This document shows positions 15,584 to 23,489 of a stretch of DNA of 64,000 nucleotides, in pieces. How positions within the stretch are numbered: position 1 is the first letter of the stretch; every line of letters starts with the position of its first letter. The notes below the pieces were generated by a model. It was not told the DNA's origin, did no database searches, and was given only the letters and a program-made list of their open reading frames with translations. Both the position numbers and the translations under genes were made by a program. The DNA lies in contig NZ_JAHTKU010000026.1 of the NCBI RefSeq assembly GCF_019192965.1, positions 40,727 to 104,726 on the forward strand. The letters are read 5' to 3'. Source of the stretch: Nocardioides daeguensis. Lineage in GTDB: Bacteria > Actinomycetota > Actinomycetes > Propionibacteriales > Nocardioidaceae.

Positions 15584-16072
15584 TCACTGATCCCGGACGA
15601 CGGCGCCCTTCGCCTCGGCAGCCAGCTTCAGCTCGTCCTGGAAGCTGCTCATCTGCTTCTGCAGCACGGGATCCGTCGCCGCGAGGATGCGCACGGCGAG
15701 CAGGCCGGCGTTGCGCGCCCCGCCGATGGCGACCGTGGCCACCGGGACCCCTGCCGGCATCTGCACGATGGAGAGCAGCGAGTCCATGCCGTCGAGGTAC
15801 TTCAGCGGCACCGGTACGCCGATCACCGGCAGGGGCGTGACCGCCGCCAGCATGCCGGGCAGGTGGGCCGCGCCGCCGGCGCCGGCGATGATCACCGACA
15901 GCCCGCGCCCGGCAGCCTCCTGGCCGTAGGCCAGCATCTCCGCCGGCATCCGGTGCGCGGAGACGACGTCGGCCTCGTAGGCGATGCCGAACTCGCGCAG
16001 CGCCTCGGCCGCGGCCTTCATCACCGGCCAGTCGGAGTCGGAGCCCATCACGATGCCCACGCGCGCCTTCAT
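15584..16072 (-). CDS. purE: N5-carboxyaminoimidazole ribonucleotide mutase
   Basis: 162 residues, class I PurE. Converts N5-CAIR to CAIR in purine synthesis. Motifs: VGIVMGSDSDWPVM (5-18), SAHRMPAEM (38-46) with the catalytic His, AGAGGAAHLPGMLA (63-76) and PVPLKYLDGMDSLLSIVQMP (about 87-106). It lies 21 bp downstream of purK, the enzyme that makes its substrate, in one operon. Confidence 0.96.
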   Translation of the reverse strand: MKARVGIVMGSDSDWPVMKAAAEALREFGIAYEADVVSAHRMPAEMLAYGQEAAGRGLSVIIAGAGGAAHLPGMLAAVTPLPVIGVPVPLKYLDGMDSLLSIVQMPAGVPVATVAIGGARNAGLLAVRILAATDPVLQKQMSSFQDELKLAAEAKGAVVRDQ

Positions 16073-16093
16073 GGGGCCGAGCCTAGGGGCTGG

Positions 16094-17272
16094 CTACTCG
16101 CTCTCGTCGCCGAGGTCGCCTCGGAACCACGCGGCCGCGTGCCGGCCGCGCTCGAGGCAGTCCTCGAGGTCGTCGCCGTAGACGTTGACGTGGCCCACCT
16201 TGCGGCCCGGACGCAGCTCCTTGCCGTAGAGGTGCACGCGCAGCCCCGGGTCGCGGGCGAGGACGTGTCGGTAGCCGTCGTACAGGCGACCGACGTCGGG
16301 ATCGTCGCCGCCGAGGATGTTGACCATCACCGTCCAGCGGGCGCGCGGGGCGGGCGAGCCGAGCGGCAGGTCGAGGGCCGCGCGCAGGTGGTTCTCGAAC
16401 TGGCTGGTGACCGCGCCGTCCTGGGTCCAGTGGCCCGTGTTGTGGGGGCGCATCGCGAGCTCGTTGACGAGGACGTGGCTGTGCCCGTCGGCGTCGACGG
16501 TCTCGAACAGCTCGACGGCGAGGATGCCGGTGACGCCCAGCTCGCCGGCGATCCGGAGCGCGAGCTCCTGGGCGGCGGTCGCGGCAGCCGGCTCGAGGTC
16601 GGGCGCCGGGGCGATCACCTCCCGGCACACACCGTCCACCTGGAGGGTCGCGACGACGGGGTACGCCGCCGCCTGGCCACTGGGTGCGCGGGCGACGAGG
16701 GCGGAGAGCTCGCGCCGGAAGTCGACGAGCTCCTCGGCGAGCAGCCGGACCCCGGTCGCCTCGGCGGCGGCCAGGGGCTCGGCCGCGTCGGCGAGCGTCC
16801 GCACGACCCAGACCCCCTTGCCGTCGTACCCACCCCGGGAGACCTTGAGCACGCACGGGAGACCGAACGCCTCGACGTCGGCCTCGGTCGCGACGACGGC
16901 CCAGCGCGGCTGCGGGGCGCCGAGACGGGTCATCGCCTCCCGCATCACGACCTTGTCCTGCGCGTGGACGAGTGCCTCGGGTCCCGGGTGGGCGGTCACA
17001 CCGTCGGCGGCGAGCGCGCGCAGGTGCTCCGTCGGGACGTGCTCGTGGTCGAAGGTGACGACCGAGCAACCCTCGGTGACGGTGCGCAGCGTCGCCAGGT
17101 CGCGGTAGTCGCCGACCATCTGGTCGGGGATGACCTGGGCGGCCGAGACGCCCTCGGCCTCAGCGAGAAGACGGAGCGGTACGCCGAGGGCGACGGCCGG
17201 CTGGGCCATCATCCGGGCGAGCTGACCGCCACCGATGACGGCGATGCGGGGCGCGGGTTCGGTCGTCGGCAC
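16094..17272 (-). CDS. purK: N5-carboxyaminoimidazole ribonucleotide synthase
   Basis: 392 residues from a GTG at 17272. An ATP-grasp enzyme: the N-terminal Rossmann start IAVIGGGQLARMMAQPAVAL (about 9-28), central ATP-binding segment VLKVSRGGYDGKGVWVV (about 140-156), EELVDFRRELSALVAR and the C-terminal VNELAMRPHNTGHWTQDGAV (about 269-288) with metal-binding Glu/Asn. Catalyses ATP- and bicarbonate-dependent carboxylation of AIR to N5-CAIR. First gene of the purK-purE pair. Confidence 0.96.
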   Translation of the reverse strand: MPTTEPAPRIAVIGGGQLARMMAQPAVALGVPLRLLAEAEGVSAAQVIPDQMVGDYRDLATLRTVTEGCSVVTFDHEHVPTEHLRALAADGVTAHPGPEALVHAQDKVVMREAMTRLGAPQPRWAVVATEADVEAFGLPCVLKVSRGGYDGKGVWVVRTLADAAEPLAAAEATGVRLLAEELVDFRRELSALVARAPSGQAAAYPVVATLQVDGVCREVIAPAPDLEPAAATAAQELALRIAGELGVTGILAVELFETVDADGHSHVLVNELAMRPHNTGHWTQDGAVTSQFENHLRAALDLPLGSPAPRARWTVMVNILGGDDPDVGRLYDGYRHVLARDPGLRVHLYGKELRPGRKVGHVNVYGDDLEDCLERGRHAAAWFRGDLGDESE

Positions 17273-17299
17273 GGCCGAACCCTACGCAGTGCGAACGTG

Positions 17300-17647
17300 C
17301 TATGCCGAACTGGTGGCGTCGGCCGTCATCTCGACCTCGAAGCGCAGGCCCCGGCCCCGGATCGTGGTGATCAGCCGCGGCTGTCGGGTGTCGTCGCCGA
17401 GCTTGCGCCTCACCCACCCCAGGTGGACATCGATCGTCTTGGACGACGTCCAGAAGGTCACGCCCCACACGTCGCGCATCAGCTCCTCACGGCTGACCAC
17501 CGACCCGGCGCGCGCGATCAGCGCATGCACCAGGTCGAACTCCTTGCGCGACAACAGGATCTCGCGGTCCCCACGCCACGTTCGCCGGGTCGACGGGTCG
17601 ACCCGGACGTCCTGCACCTCGATCACATGGCCAAGGTAGGGACGCAC
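17300..17647 (-). CDS. Stand-alone OmpR/PhoB-type winged-helix DNA-binding protein
   Basis: 115 residues from GTG 17647 with GGGGGAGG five bases upstream. Only the effector (Trans_reg_C) domain is present: LLSRKEFDLVHALIARAGSV then VSREELMRDVWG, KTIDVHLGWVRRKLGDD and LITTIRGRGLRFEV, the full winged-helix pattern. No receiver domain or phosphoacceptor Asp is encoded in this or an adjacent frame, so activity must be set by its own level or by a partner. It lies downstream of the adenylate cyclase (116-bp gap) and is divergent from nothing; purK follows 27 bp on in the same direction. Confidence 0.85.
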   Translation of the reverse strand: MRPYLGHVIEVQDVRVDPSTRRTWRGDREILLSRKEFDLVHALIARAGSVVSREELMRDVWGVTFWTSSKTIDVHLGWVRRKLGDDTRQPRLITTIRGRGLRFEVEMTADATSSA

Positions 17648-17763
17648 CGGCCTCCCCCGACGGGAAACGCAGAGAATTTTGCATTGAGAGGTCGCGCCAA
17701 AAGGGCCGCTGACCAGCGGCTTTCGATGGGGACAGGGGAGATGGAGGGCGGGATCCCGCAGCC

Positions 17764-18708
17764 TCAGGCGCGCCTGACCGCGACCGGTTCCACCACGCCG
17801 AACCCCCGGACCGGACGGGCGGGGAGGGCCCGCGAGTCGACCTGCTCGGCCGGCAGCAGGTCGGCGGTGGCGTGGTCGACGATGATCCGGTTGCGCCGCG
17901 CCACCTGGGTCAGCCGAGCGGCCAGGTTGACCGGCGGGCCGAACACATCGCCCATCCGGAGCACGACGCCGCCGGTGGCCAGACCGACCCGGACGTCGGG
18001 CATCCGCGGGTCGCGCCCGATCACGTTGATGATCCCCTCGGCGGTGGTGAACGCGGCCATCGGGTCGTCGTTCACGAACAGCACGGCATCGCCCATGCTC
18101 TTGATCAGCCGGCCCTGCTCGCGGGCGATCACGTCGCCGCACCGGGCCTCGAACACCTCGACCAGCTCACCGATGCGTTCCCGGGAGACCTCGTTGGACA
18201 GCGCCGTGAAGCCGACGATGTCGGCGAACCCGACGCTGAGGTCGGTGGTGTGCGGATCGTCGTCGAGGGCGCGGACCGCCTCCATCCGGGCGATGGCCGC
18301 GGCGAGGTGGCGGCGCCACGCGTAGAGGAGCAGGTCCTCGAACCGCTCCCCCAGCCGGGCCGTCACCCAGGCTCCGGGGTCCTCGGCGTTCTCCGGCGCG
18401 CCGTCGGCAACGTGCTGGACGAGCTCACCCACCTCCCAGTCGGCCAACCTGGCCATGGTGATGCCGATACCGCGGGTGACGTTGAGCGCGACCTCGGGCA
18501 GGACGGCCTCGTGGTCGGGTCCCTCCGCGAGGATCCGCATCGCCGCGACGTCCGCACTGGTGTAGGCGCGCTCGTCGCCGTGCTCGGCGAAGCCGAGGGT
18601 GCGGAACAGGCGGCGGGTCAGGTCGAGCGACAGGCCCGCCTGGTCGGCCACCTCGGCGGCCGTGAGCTCCGGCTCCTCCCCCGTCCGCTCCGGACCGGTG
18701 TCAGACAC
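17764..18708 (-). CDS. Class III adenylate/guanylate cyclase, Rv1264-like
   Basis: 314 residues. The N-terminal ~145 residues resemble the adenylate-cyclase regulatory domain of mycobacterial Rv1264 (autoinhibitory, pH-responsive in that protein): TAAEVADQAGLSLDLTRRLF then YTSADVAAMRILAEG. The catalytic domain keeps the metal-binding Asp residues in VGFADIVGFTALS (about 159-171) and LIKSMGDAVLFV (about 202-213, with the substrate-defining Lys) and the transition-state pair in PVNLAARLT (about 263-271). The start overlaps the PH-domain gene by 8 bp, so translation is coupled and the cyclase may be tied to a membrane partner. Confidence 0.88.
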   Translation of the reverse strand: MSDTGPERTGEEPELTAAEVADQAGLSLDLTRRLFRTLGFAEHGDERAYTSADVAAMRILAEGPDHEAVLPEVALNVTRGIGITMARLADWEVGELVQHVADGAPENAEDPGAWVTARLGERFEDLLLYAWRRHLAAAIARMEAVRALDDDPHTTDLSVGFADIVGFTALSNEVSRERIGELVEVFEARCGDVIAREQGRLIKSMGDAVLFVNDDPMAAFTTAEGIINVIGRDPRMPDVRVGLATGGVVLRMGDVFGPPVNLAARLTQVARRNRIIVDHATADLLPAEQVDSRALPARPVRGFGVVEPVAVRRA

Positions 18709-19222
18709 CTTCGTCCCGGCGGGCGGCCGGTCCGCTGTGGAGCTCGTGGAGCAGCTCGTTGAGCTGGCGCTGGGCGGCCTCGACGTGCGGGATGTCGTTG
18801 AGTCGCACGGTGCCGAAGGTCGACGCGTCGGAGATCAGCAGGCTGCCGCAGCCGAACGGCCGGTCGAGCAGGTTGACCTCCATCGCGATGTCGCTGACCC
18901 GCGCCAGCGGGATGTCGTGGCCGCGGCGGGTGATGATGCCGTTGCGGGTGATCAGCCGGCGGTCGGTGAAGGCGTGCACGGTGGTCAGCCAGTCCAGGAA
19001 GGGGCGCAGCGAGAACCACACGATGCCGAGCACGACGAGCACCCACACGATGAGGGTGAGCACCCCCGGGAAGCCGGAGTCGTCGAGCAGGACCTGGGCG
19101 GCGACGCCGGCGGCCAGGAGCACCACGAGCGCGAGGATCGGCCCGAACAGCGCCTTGGGGTGCTGACGGGTGCTGATGATCAGGCGCTCACCGGGGTTGA
19201 GCAGCTTCTTCGAGATGGCCAC
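18701..19222 (-). CDS. Membrane protein with bacterial PH domain (bPH2)
   Basis: 173 residues. Two adjacent TM helices (about 25-47 and 53-71: GPILALVVLLAAGVAAQVLL and VLTLIVWVLVVLGIVWFSL) are followed by a bPH2 domain with RRLITRNGIITRRGHDIPLARVSDI as its core (three short quotes: RRLITRNGIITRRGHDIPL, LARVSDIAMEVNLLDRPFGC, GSLLISDAS). The C-terminal part is helical. Such proteins sit in the membrane with the PH fold in the cytosol; their role is unknown. The gene overlaps the adenylate cyclase start by 8 bp. The biotin ligase gene ends 36 bp upstream in the same direction. Confidence 0.85.
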   Translation of the reverse strand: MAISKKLLNPGERLIISTRQHPKALFGPILALVVLLAAGVAAQVLLDDSGFPGVLTLIVWVLVVLGIVWFSLRPFLDWLTTVHAFTDRRLITRNGIITRRGHDIPLARVSDIAMEVNLLDRPFGCGSLLISDASTFGTVRLNDIPHVEAAQRQLNELLHELHSGPAARRDEGV

Positions 19223-19258
19223 GGGTCAGATCATTCCACCAAGCGAGGTGTCTTCGGC

Positions 19259-20080
19259 TCAGGTCGGGCGAACGTGGATCACGTCACCCGCGCCGACCCG
19301 CTCCGCGCCGGACGCCGTGGTGACCACGAGCCGACCGTCGTCGTCGATGTCGGTGGCACGGCCGAGCAGCTGGCCGCCGCCCGGCAGCTCGACCCGGACG
19401 TCGCGCCCCAGGGTCGCGCAGTTGGACCGGTACGACGCCGCGAGGCGCGCCGTGCCCTGCTCGCCGCCGGCCTGCCAGACGTCGTACCCCTCCCGGACGG
19501 CGGCGACGACGGCGAGCAGCACGGACGTGCGATCGGGGGCGCCGGGAGCCGCCACGGCCAGGCTGGTGGCGGTCGGGACCGGGAGCTCGTCGGCGGTCAT
19601 CGCGACGTTGATGCCGACCCCGACGATCGCGGCCGGACCGGTGGGGGTCTCCACCCGCTCGACCAGGATGCCCGCGACCTTGCGGTCCTCGTCGAGGAGG
19701 ACGTCGTTGGGCCACTTCACGCTCGCCTCGTAGCCGAGGGCGGTGATCGCCTTCGCCACGTTGTGGCCGACCAGCAGCGGCAGCCACGGCCAGGACGCCG
19801 GCGGCACCGTCGGGCGCAGCACCAGCGAGAAGGTCACCGCGGTTCCCGGAGGCGTCTCCCAGGTGCGGTCGAGGCGGCCGCGGCCCGACGACTGGTGGTC
19901 GGCGACGACGACGAGTCCCTCGTGCGCACCGGCCCGGGCACGCTCCGCGGCGACCTCGTTGGTCGACGGGGCCTCGGCCAGCAGCTCGAAGGACAGGTCG
20001 GGGGTCAGCTCGGACACGCCGGCGAGACGGTCGCCGTCGAGCGGTCCACGGGTGGGGGTCGGGGTGGAACCGGAAGTCAC
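19259..20080 (-). CDS. birA: Biotin--[acetyl-CoA-carboxylase] ligase, without HTH domain
   Basis: 273 residues from a GTG at 20080. Catalytic domain: APSTNEVAAERARAGAHEG (about 37-55), biotin/ATP loop SSGRGRLDRTWETPPG (about 64-79), KWPNDVLLDEDRKVAGILVE (about 122-141) and VGVGINV. It attaches biotin to the carrier proteins of acyl-CoA carboxylases. There is no N-terminal winged helix as in E. coli BirA, so it is a group I ligase without repressor function. The C-terminal SH3-like domain is present (RVELPGGGQLLGRATDIDDD). It is divergent from the DUF885 peptidase, and the PH-domain gene follows it. Confidence 0.92.
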   Translation of the reverse strand: MTSGSTPTPTRGPLDGDRLAGVSELTPDLSFELLAEAPSTNEVAAERARAGAHEGLVVVADHQSSGRGRLDRTWETPPGTAVTFSLVLRPTVPPASWPWLPLLVGHNVAKAITALGYEASVKWPNDVLLDEDRKVAGILVERVETPTGPAAIVGVGINVAMTADELPVPTATSLAVAAPGAPDRTSVLLAVVAAVREGYDVWQAGGEQGTARLAASYRSNCATLGRDVRVELPGGGQLLGRATDIDDDGRLVVTTASGAERVGAGDVIHVRPT

Positions 20081-20176
20081 GGGCTCTACCTTGGCGCAGC
20101 CCGGGCTTCGGGGAAACCCCGGGGGCTGTGGTGCTGCGGGTGCCTGCTGTCGGACCGGCCTCCTAGGGTTTCGGTC

Positions 20177-21847
20177 ATGACGCGACTCGTGGACGCCCGC
20201 ACCGACCGGTTCGTCGAGGACCTCGCCGCCCTCGACCCGCTGACGGCGACCTACGCCGGCATCCCCGGCCACGACGGCGAGCTGCCCGACCTCTCCCCCG
20301 ACGGCTTCGCCGCGGGCGAGGAGCTGCACCGCCGGGCGCTCGCCGAGGTCGCCGCGCTCGAGGCCGCCGACGACCGCGAGGAGGTCGCGAAGGCGGCCTT
20401 CCTCGAGCGGGTCGGGCTCACCGTCGAGCGCGCCGAGGCCGGGGTCGAGCGCAGCGAGTTCTCGGTGATCTCGAGCGCCATCCACGCGGTGCGCGAGGTC
20501 TTCGACCTGATGCCGACCGAGACCGTCGATCAGTGGGACGCGATCGGCTCCCGGCTGGCCGCCGTCCCGGCTGCGCTCGCGGGCTACCGCACCACGTTGC
20601 TCGAGGAGGCCGCCGCCGGACGGGTGTCCGCCAAGCGGCAGTACGCCGAGGTCGCCGGCCAGGTGCGGGGCTGGACCGGTCAGGAGGGCGCCGCGGGCGA
20701 CTACTTCGCGGGCGTCGTCGCCGAGGCGCCCGCCGGCAGGCGGGACGCGCTGGCGGCGGCTGCTGCGGCCGCCTCCTCGGCGTACGCGGAGTTCGGGCGC
20801 TTCGTCGAGACCGACCTGCTCCCCCGCGGCCGCGACGTCGACGGGGTCGGCCGCGACCACTACACGCTCGCGTCGCGGTACTTCCTCGGCGCCAGCGTCG
20901 ACCTCGAGGAGACCTACCGATGGGGCTGGGAGGAGCTCAAGCGGATCGAGGACGACATGGCCCGCACGGCGATGCGGATCGTGCCGGGCGGCTCGGTCGC
21001 CGACGCGGTGGCCGCGCTCGACGCCGACCCGGAGCGCGACTGCGGCAGCCGCGAGGCCTTCCAGGCCTGGATGCAGGACAAGTCCGACACCATCCTGGCC
21101 GACTTCGACGGCGTCCACTTCGACATCGCCGAGCCGATCCGCACCCTGCAGTGCAAGGTCGCGCCCGTCAACGACGGCGGCGCCTGGTACACACCGCCGT
21201 CCGAGGACTTCTCGCGCCCCGGCACCATGTGGTTCTCCTTCACCGACGACCACGAGCGCTTCTCGACCTGGCGCGAGACGACCACCGTCTTCCACGAGGG
21301 CGTGCCCGGCCACCACCTGCAGGTCGCGCAGGCCGTCCACCGCGCCGACCTGCTCAACCGCTGGCAGCGGCTGCTGTGCTGGGTCAGCGGACACGGCGAG
21401 GGCTGGGCGCTGTACGCCGAGCGGCTGATGGACGAGCTCGGCTACTTCGCCGACCCGGGCGACCGGCTCGGGTTTCTCGACATGCAGGGTTTCCGGGCCG
21501 CGCGTGTCGTCGTCGACATCGGCGTCCACCTCGGGCTGACCGTCCCGGCCGACAACCCCTTCGGTTGGCGACCCGGCGAGACCTGGGACGCCGACCTGGC
21601 CTACGAGTTCATGCGCGCCCACTCGCGGATGGACGACGGCTCCCTGCGCTTCGAGGTCAACCGCTACCTCGGCTGGCCGGGCCAGGCACCGTCGTACAAG
21701 GTCGGCGAGCGGATCTGGCTCGACGCCCGCGCCGCGGCGCAGGCCCGGCACGGCGCGGGCTTCGACCTCAAGGCCTTCCACACCGCGGCTCTCGACCTCG
21801 GCGGCCTCGGCCTCGACCCGCTGCGGGACGCACTCGCCCGGCTCTGA
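20177..21847 (+). CDS. DUF885 family protein, probable zinc metallopeptidase
   Basis: 556 residues from ATG 20177. A zinc-site signature is present: TTVFHEGVPGHHLQVAQAVH (about 373-392), with a second Glu in SGHGEGWALYAERLMDELGY (about 408-427), the arrangement of gluzincin-like DUF885 proteins. Other family marks are the C-terminal YKVGERIWLDARA segment near 517. No signal peptide, so it is cytosolic. The substrate is unknown; oligopeptides are likely by family. The next gene starts 10 bp downstream, so the two form an operon. Confidence 0.85.
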   Translation: MTRLVDARTDRFVEDLAALDPLTATYAGIPGHDGELPDLSPDGFAAGEELHRRALAEVAALEAADDREEVAKAAFLERVGLTVERAEAGVERSEFSVISSAIHAVREVFDLMPTETVDQWDAIGSRLAAVPAALAGYRTTLLEEAAAGRVSAKRQYAEVAGQVRGWTGQEGAAGDYFAGVVAEAPAGRRDALAAAAAAASSAYAEFGRFVETDLLPRGRDVDGVGRDHYTLASRYFLGASVDLEETYRWGWEELKRIEDDMARTAMRIVPGGSVADAVAALDADPERDCGSREAFQAWMQDKSDTILADFDGVHFDIAEPIRTLQCKVAPVNDGGAWYTPPSEDFSRPGTMWFSFTDDHERFSTWRETTTVFHEGVPGHHLQVAQAVHRADLLNRWQRLLCWVSGHGEGWALYAERLMDELGYFADPGDRLGFLDMQGFRAARVVVDIGVHLGLTVPADNPFGWRPGETWDADLAYEFMRAHSRMDDGSLRFEVNRYLGWPGQAPSYKVGERIWLDARAAAQARHGAGFDLKAFHTAALDLGGLGLDPLRDALARL

Positions 21848-21857
21848 GGCCCGCGGC

Positions 21858-22904
21858 GTGATCAGGCTCGACCGGGAGCAGGCCCGCCGGATCGCCGTGC
21901 GGGCCCAGCTGCTCGACGCCCGGCGTCCCGGCTCGTTGGCCGAGGTCGTCGAGGAGCTGAGTCTGCTCCAGGTCGATCCGACCGCGGCCGTGGCGCCCAG
22001 CGTCGACCTGGTGCTGTGGTCCCGGCTCGGCGACGCCTACGAGCACTCCGACCTGACCTTCGCGCTGGAGACGGAGCGTTCGCTGGCCGAGCTGTCGTCG
22101 TACGTGCGGGCGATGGACGACATCGGCCTCCTGCTCGCCGTCGCGCCACACGAGCTGCACCCGACGATCCACGACTGGCTGGCGGCCAACCAGCGGTTCC
22201 GCTCCGACGTGCTCGCTCTGCTCGAGGCCGAGGGACCTCGCACCGCCGCGGAGATCCCCGACACCTGCGCGGCGCCGTGGGCGTCGAGCGGTTGGAACAA
22301 CGACAAGAACGTCAACCGCCTGCTCGAGGTGCTCACCTTGACGGGCGACGTCGCGATCACCGGACGCCGGGGCCGGCTGCGGGTCTACGACCTGCCGGAG
22401 CGGGTCTACCCGGGCGACCTCGACGTGCCGGCGTACGACGAGGCGCGGGCCGCCCTCGACCTGCGCGAGCAGGCCGCGCTGGGGATCGCGCGCACCGGTC
22501 CGGGCGAGCCGGCGAGGGTCGACGGGTGCGAGGGCGAGTGGCGGGTCGACCCCGATGCGCTGGCCGCGGCCGACTCACCCTTTGCGGGACGGTGCGCGTT
22601 CCTCTCCCCTTTCGACCGGCTGGTCCACGACCGCGCCCGGACGCTGGACCTGTTCGACTTCGAGTACGTCCTCGAGATGTACAAGCCCGCCGCCTCCCGC
22701 CGGTGGGGCTACTTCGCCCTTCCCGTCCTCCACGGCGACCGGCTGGTCGGCAAGCTCGACGCGAAGGCCGACCGCAGGGCCGGTGTGCTGCGGGCGCACG
22801 CCCTCCACGAGGACCTCCCGTGGGAGCCGGAGGTCGGTGACGCCGTCGACGCCGAGCTGGTCGGGTTGGCCGACTGGTTGGGACTGGAGCTGGTCCGGGG
22901 CTGA
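21858..22904 (+). CDS. Winged-helix crosslink-repair glycosylase family protein (AlkZ/YcaQ-like)
   Basis: 348 residues from GTG 21858. The HTH_42 (winged-helix DNA-binding) family that includes AlkZ and E. coli YcaQ, DNA glycosylases that open interstrand crosslinks. A catalytic-type motif LLQVDPTA (about 37-44; QxD) is present, followed by PHELHPTIHDWLAANQRF, SGWNNDKNVNRLLEVLTLTG (one of the winged helices, about 137-156) and FLSPFDRLVHDRARTLDLFD near 249-268. Not all members are tested enzymes. Ten bases separate it from the DUF885 gene, so they are co-transcribed. Confidence 0.82.
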   Translation: MIRLDREQARRIAVRAQLLDARRPGSLAEVVEELSLLQVDPTAAVAPSVDLVLWSRLGDAYEHSDLTFALETERSLAELSSYVRAMDDIGLLLAVAPHELHPTIHDWLAANQRFRSDVLALLEAEGPRTAAEIPDTCAAPWASSGWNNDKNVNRLLEVLTLTGDVAITGRRGRLRVYDLPERVYPGDLDVPAYDEARAALDLREQAALGIARTGPGEPARVDGCEGEWRVDPDALAAADSPFAGRCAFLSPFDRLVHDRARTLDLFDFEYVLEMYKPAASRRWGYFALPVLHGDRLVGKLDAKADRRAGVLRAHALHEDLPWEPEVGDAVDAELVGLADWLGLELVRG

Positions 22905-22935
22905 TCGCTCACCGCAGGTGCCGGGCCGCCCTGCC

Positions 22936-23361
22936 GGTGGTTGAGGTGCGAGGCCGCCCCGCGGCAGAGCCCTGCCGGTGGTTGAGGTGCGAGGCCGCCC
23001 CGCGGCCGAGCCTCGAAACCATCGGTCGCGCTGCCGGAACCTGCCCGGGATGCTGCGGTCGCGTAGCCGGTCGGGTTCCGAAAGGCAGCAACGAAGGAGG
23101 GCCGTAGGAGTCGGGTTCAGCGGTCGGGCTACGGCCCGCTGATGCGGCCGGTGGTTGAGGTGCGAGCGCCAGCGAGCCTCGAAACCTCCGGCCGTGCTGC
23201 CGGAACTGCCCGGGCACAGTTCGCGCCGGATGCCCGGAGTTTCGAGGCTCCTCGCTGGCGCTCGTCGCGCCTCAACCACCGGAGAAGGCTCCTCGCTGGC
23301 GCTCGTCGCGCCTCAACCACCGGGACAGGCTCCTCGCTGGCGCTCGTCGCACCTCAACCAC
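22936..23361. repeat. Composite field of REP-like repeats, direct and inverted
   Basis: Direct copies of GGTGGTTGAGGTGCGAG start at 22936, 22977 and 23150; inverted copies ending CCTCAACCACC lie at 23270, 23311 and 23352 with an exact 41-bp period. The direct copies run into AGCCTCGAAACC and a GC-rich tail (CTGCCGGAACTGCCCGGG), the inverted ones carry GAGGCTCCTCGCTGGCGCTC. Inverted and direct groups face each other, so the region can fold into large cruciforms. It separates the AlkZ-like gene from DUF222/HNH copy 2. Confidence 0.9.
23051..23136 (+). repeat. Shared module upstream of DUF222/HNH genes, copy B
   Basis: Contains GGTTCCGAAAGGCAGCAACG and GGGTTCAGCGGTCGGGCT, matching copies A and C base for base over long stretches. 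It lies inside the repeat field, about 350 bp before DUF222/HNH copy 2, in the same orientation. Confidence 0.75.
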
Positions 23362-23489
23362 CGGAGCACGAGCCCCTGTGCTCACCGATCGTGACGTCGG
23401 TTCTCCACACCCCCGTGATCGGGTTTCGCCAGTCCACAAGCGGGCTTGCGGCCTCGGGTTGTGTCGGGGGTGGGTGGGAACATCCAGTC

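Noticed and set aside
23239..23361. CRISPR-like repeat trio
   Set aside because: Intervening bases are parts of the same repeat, not spacers.
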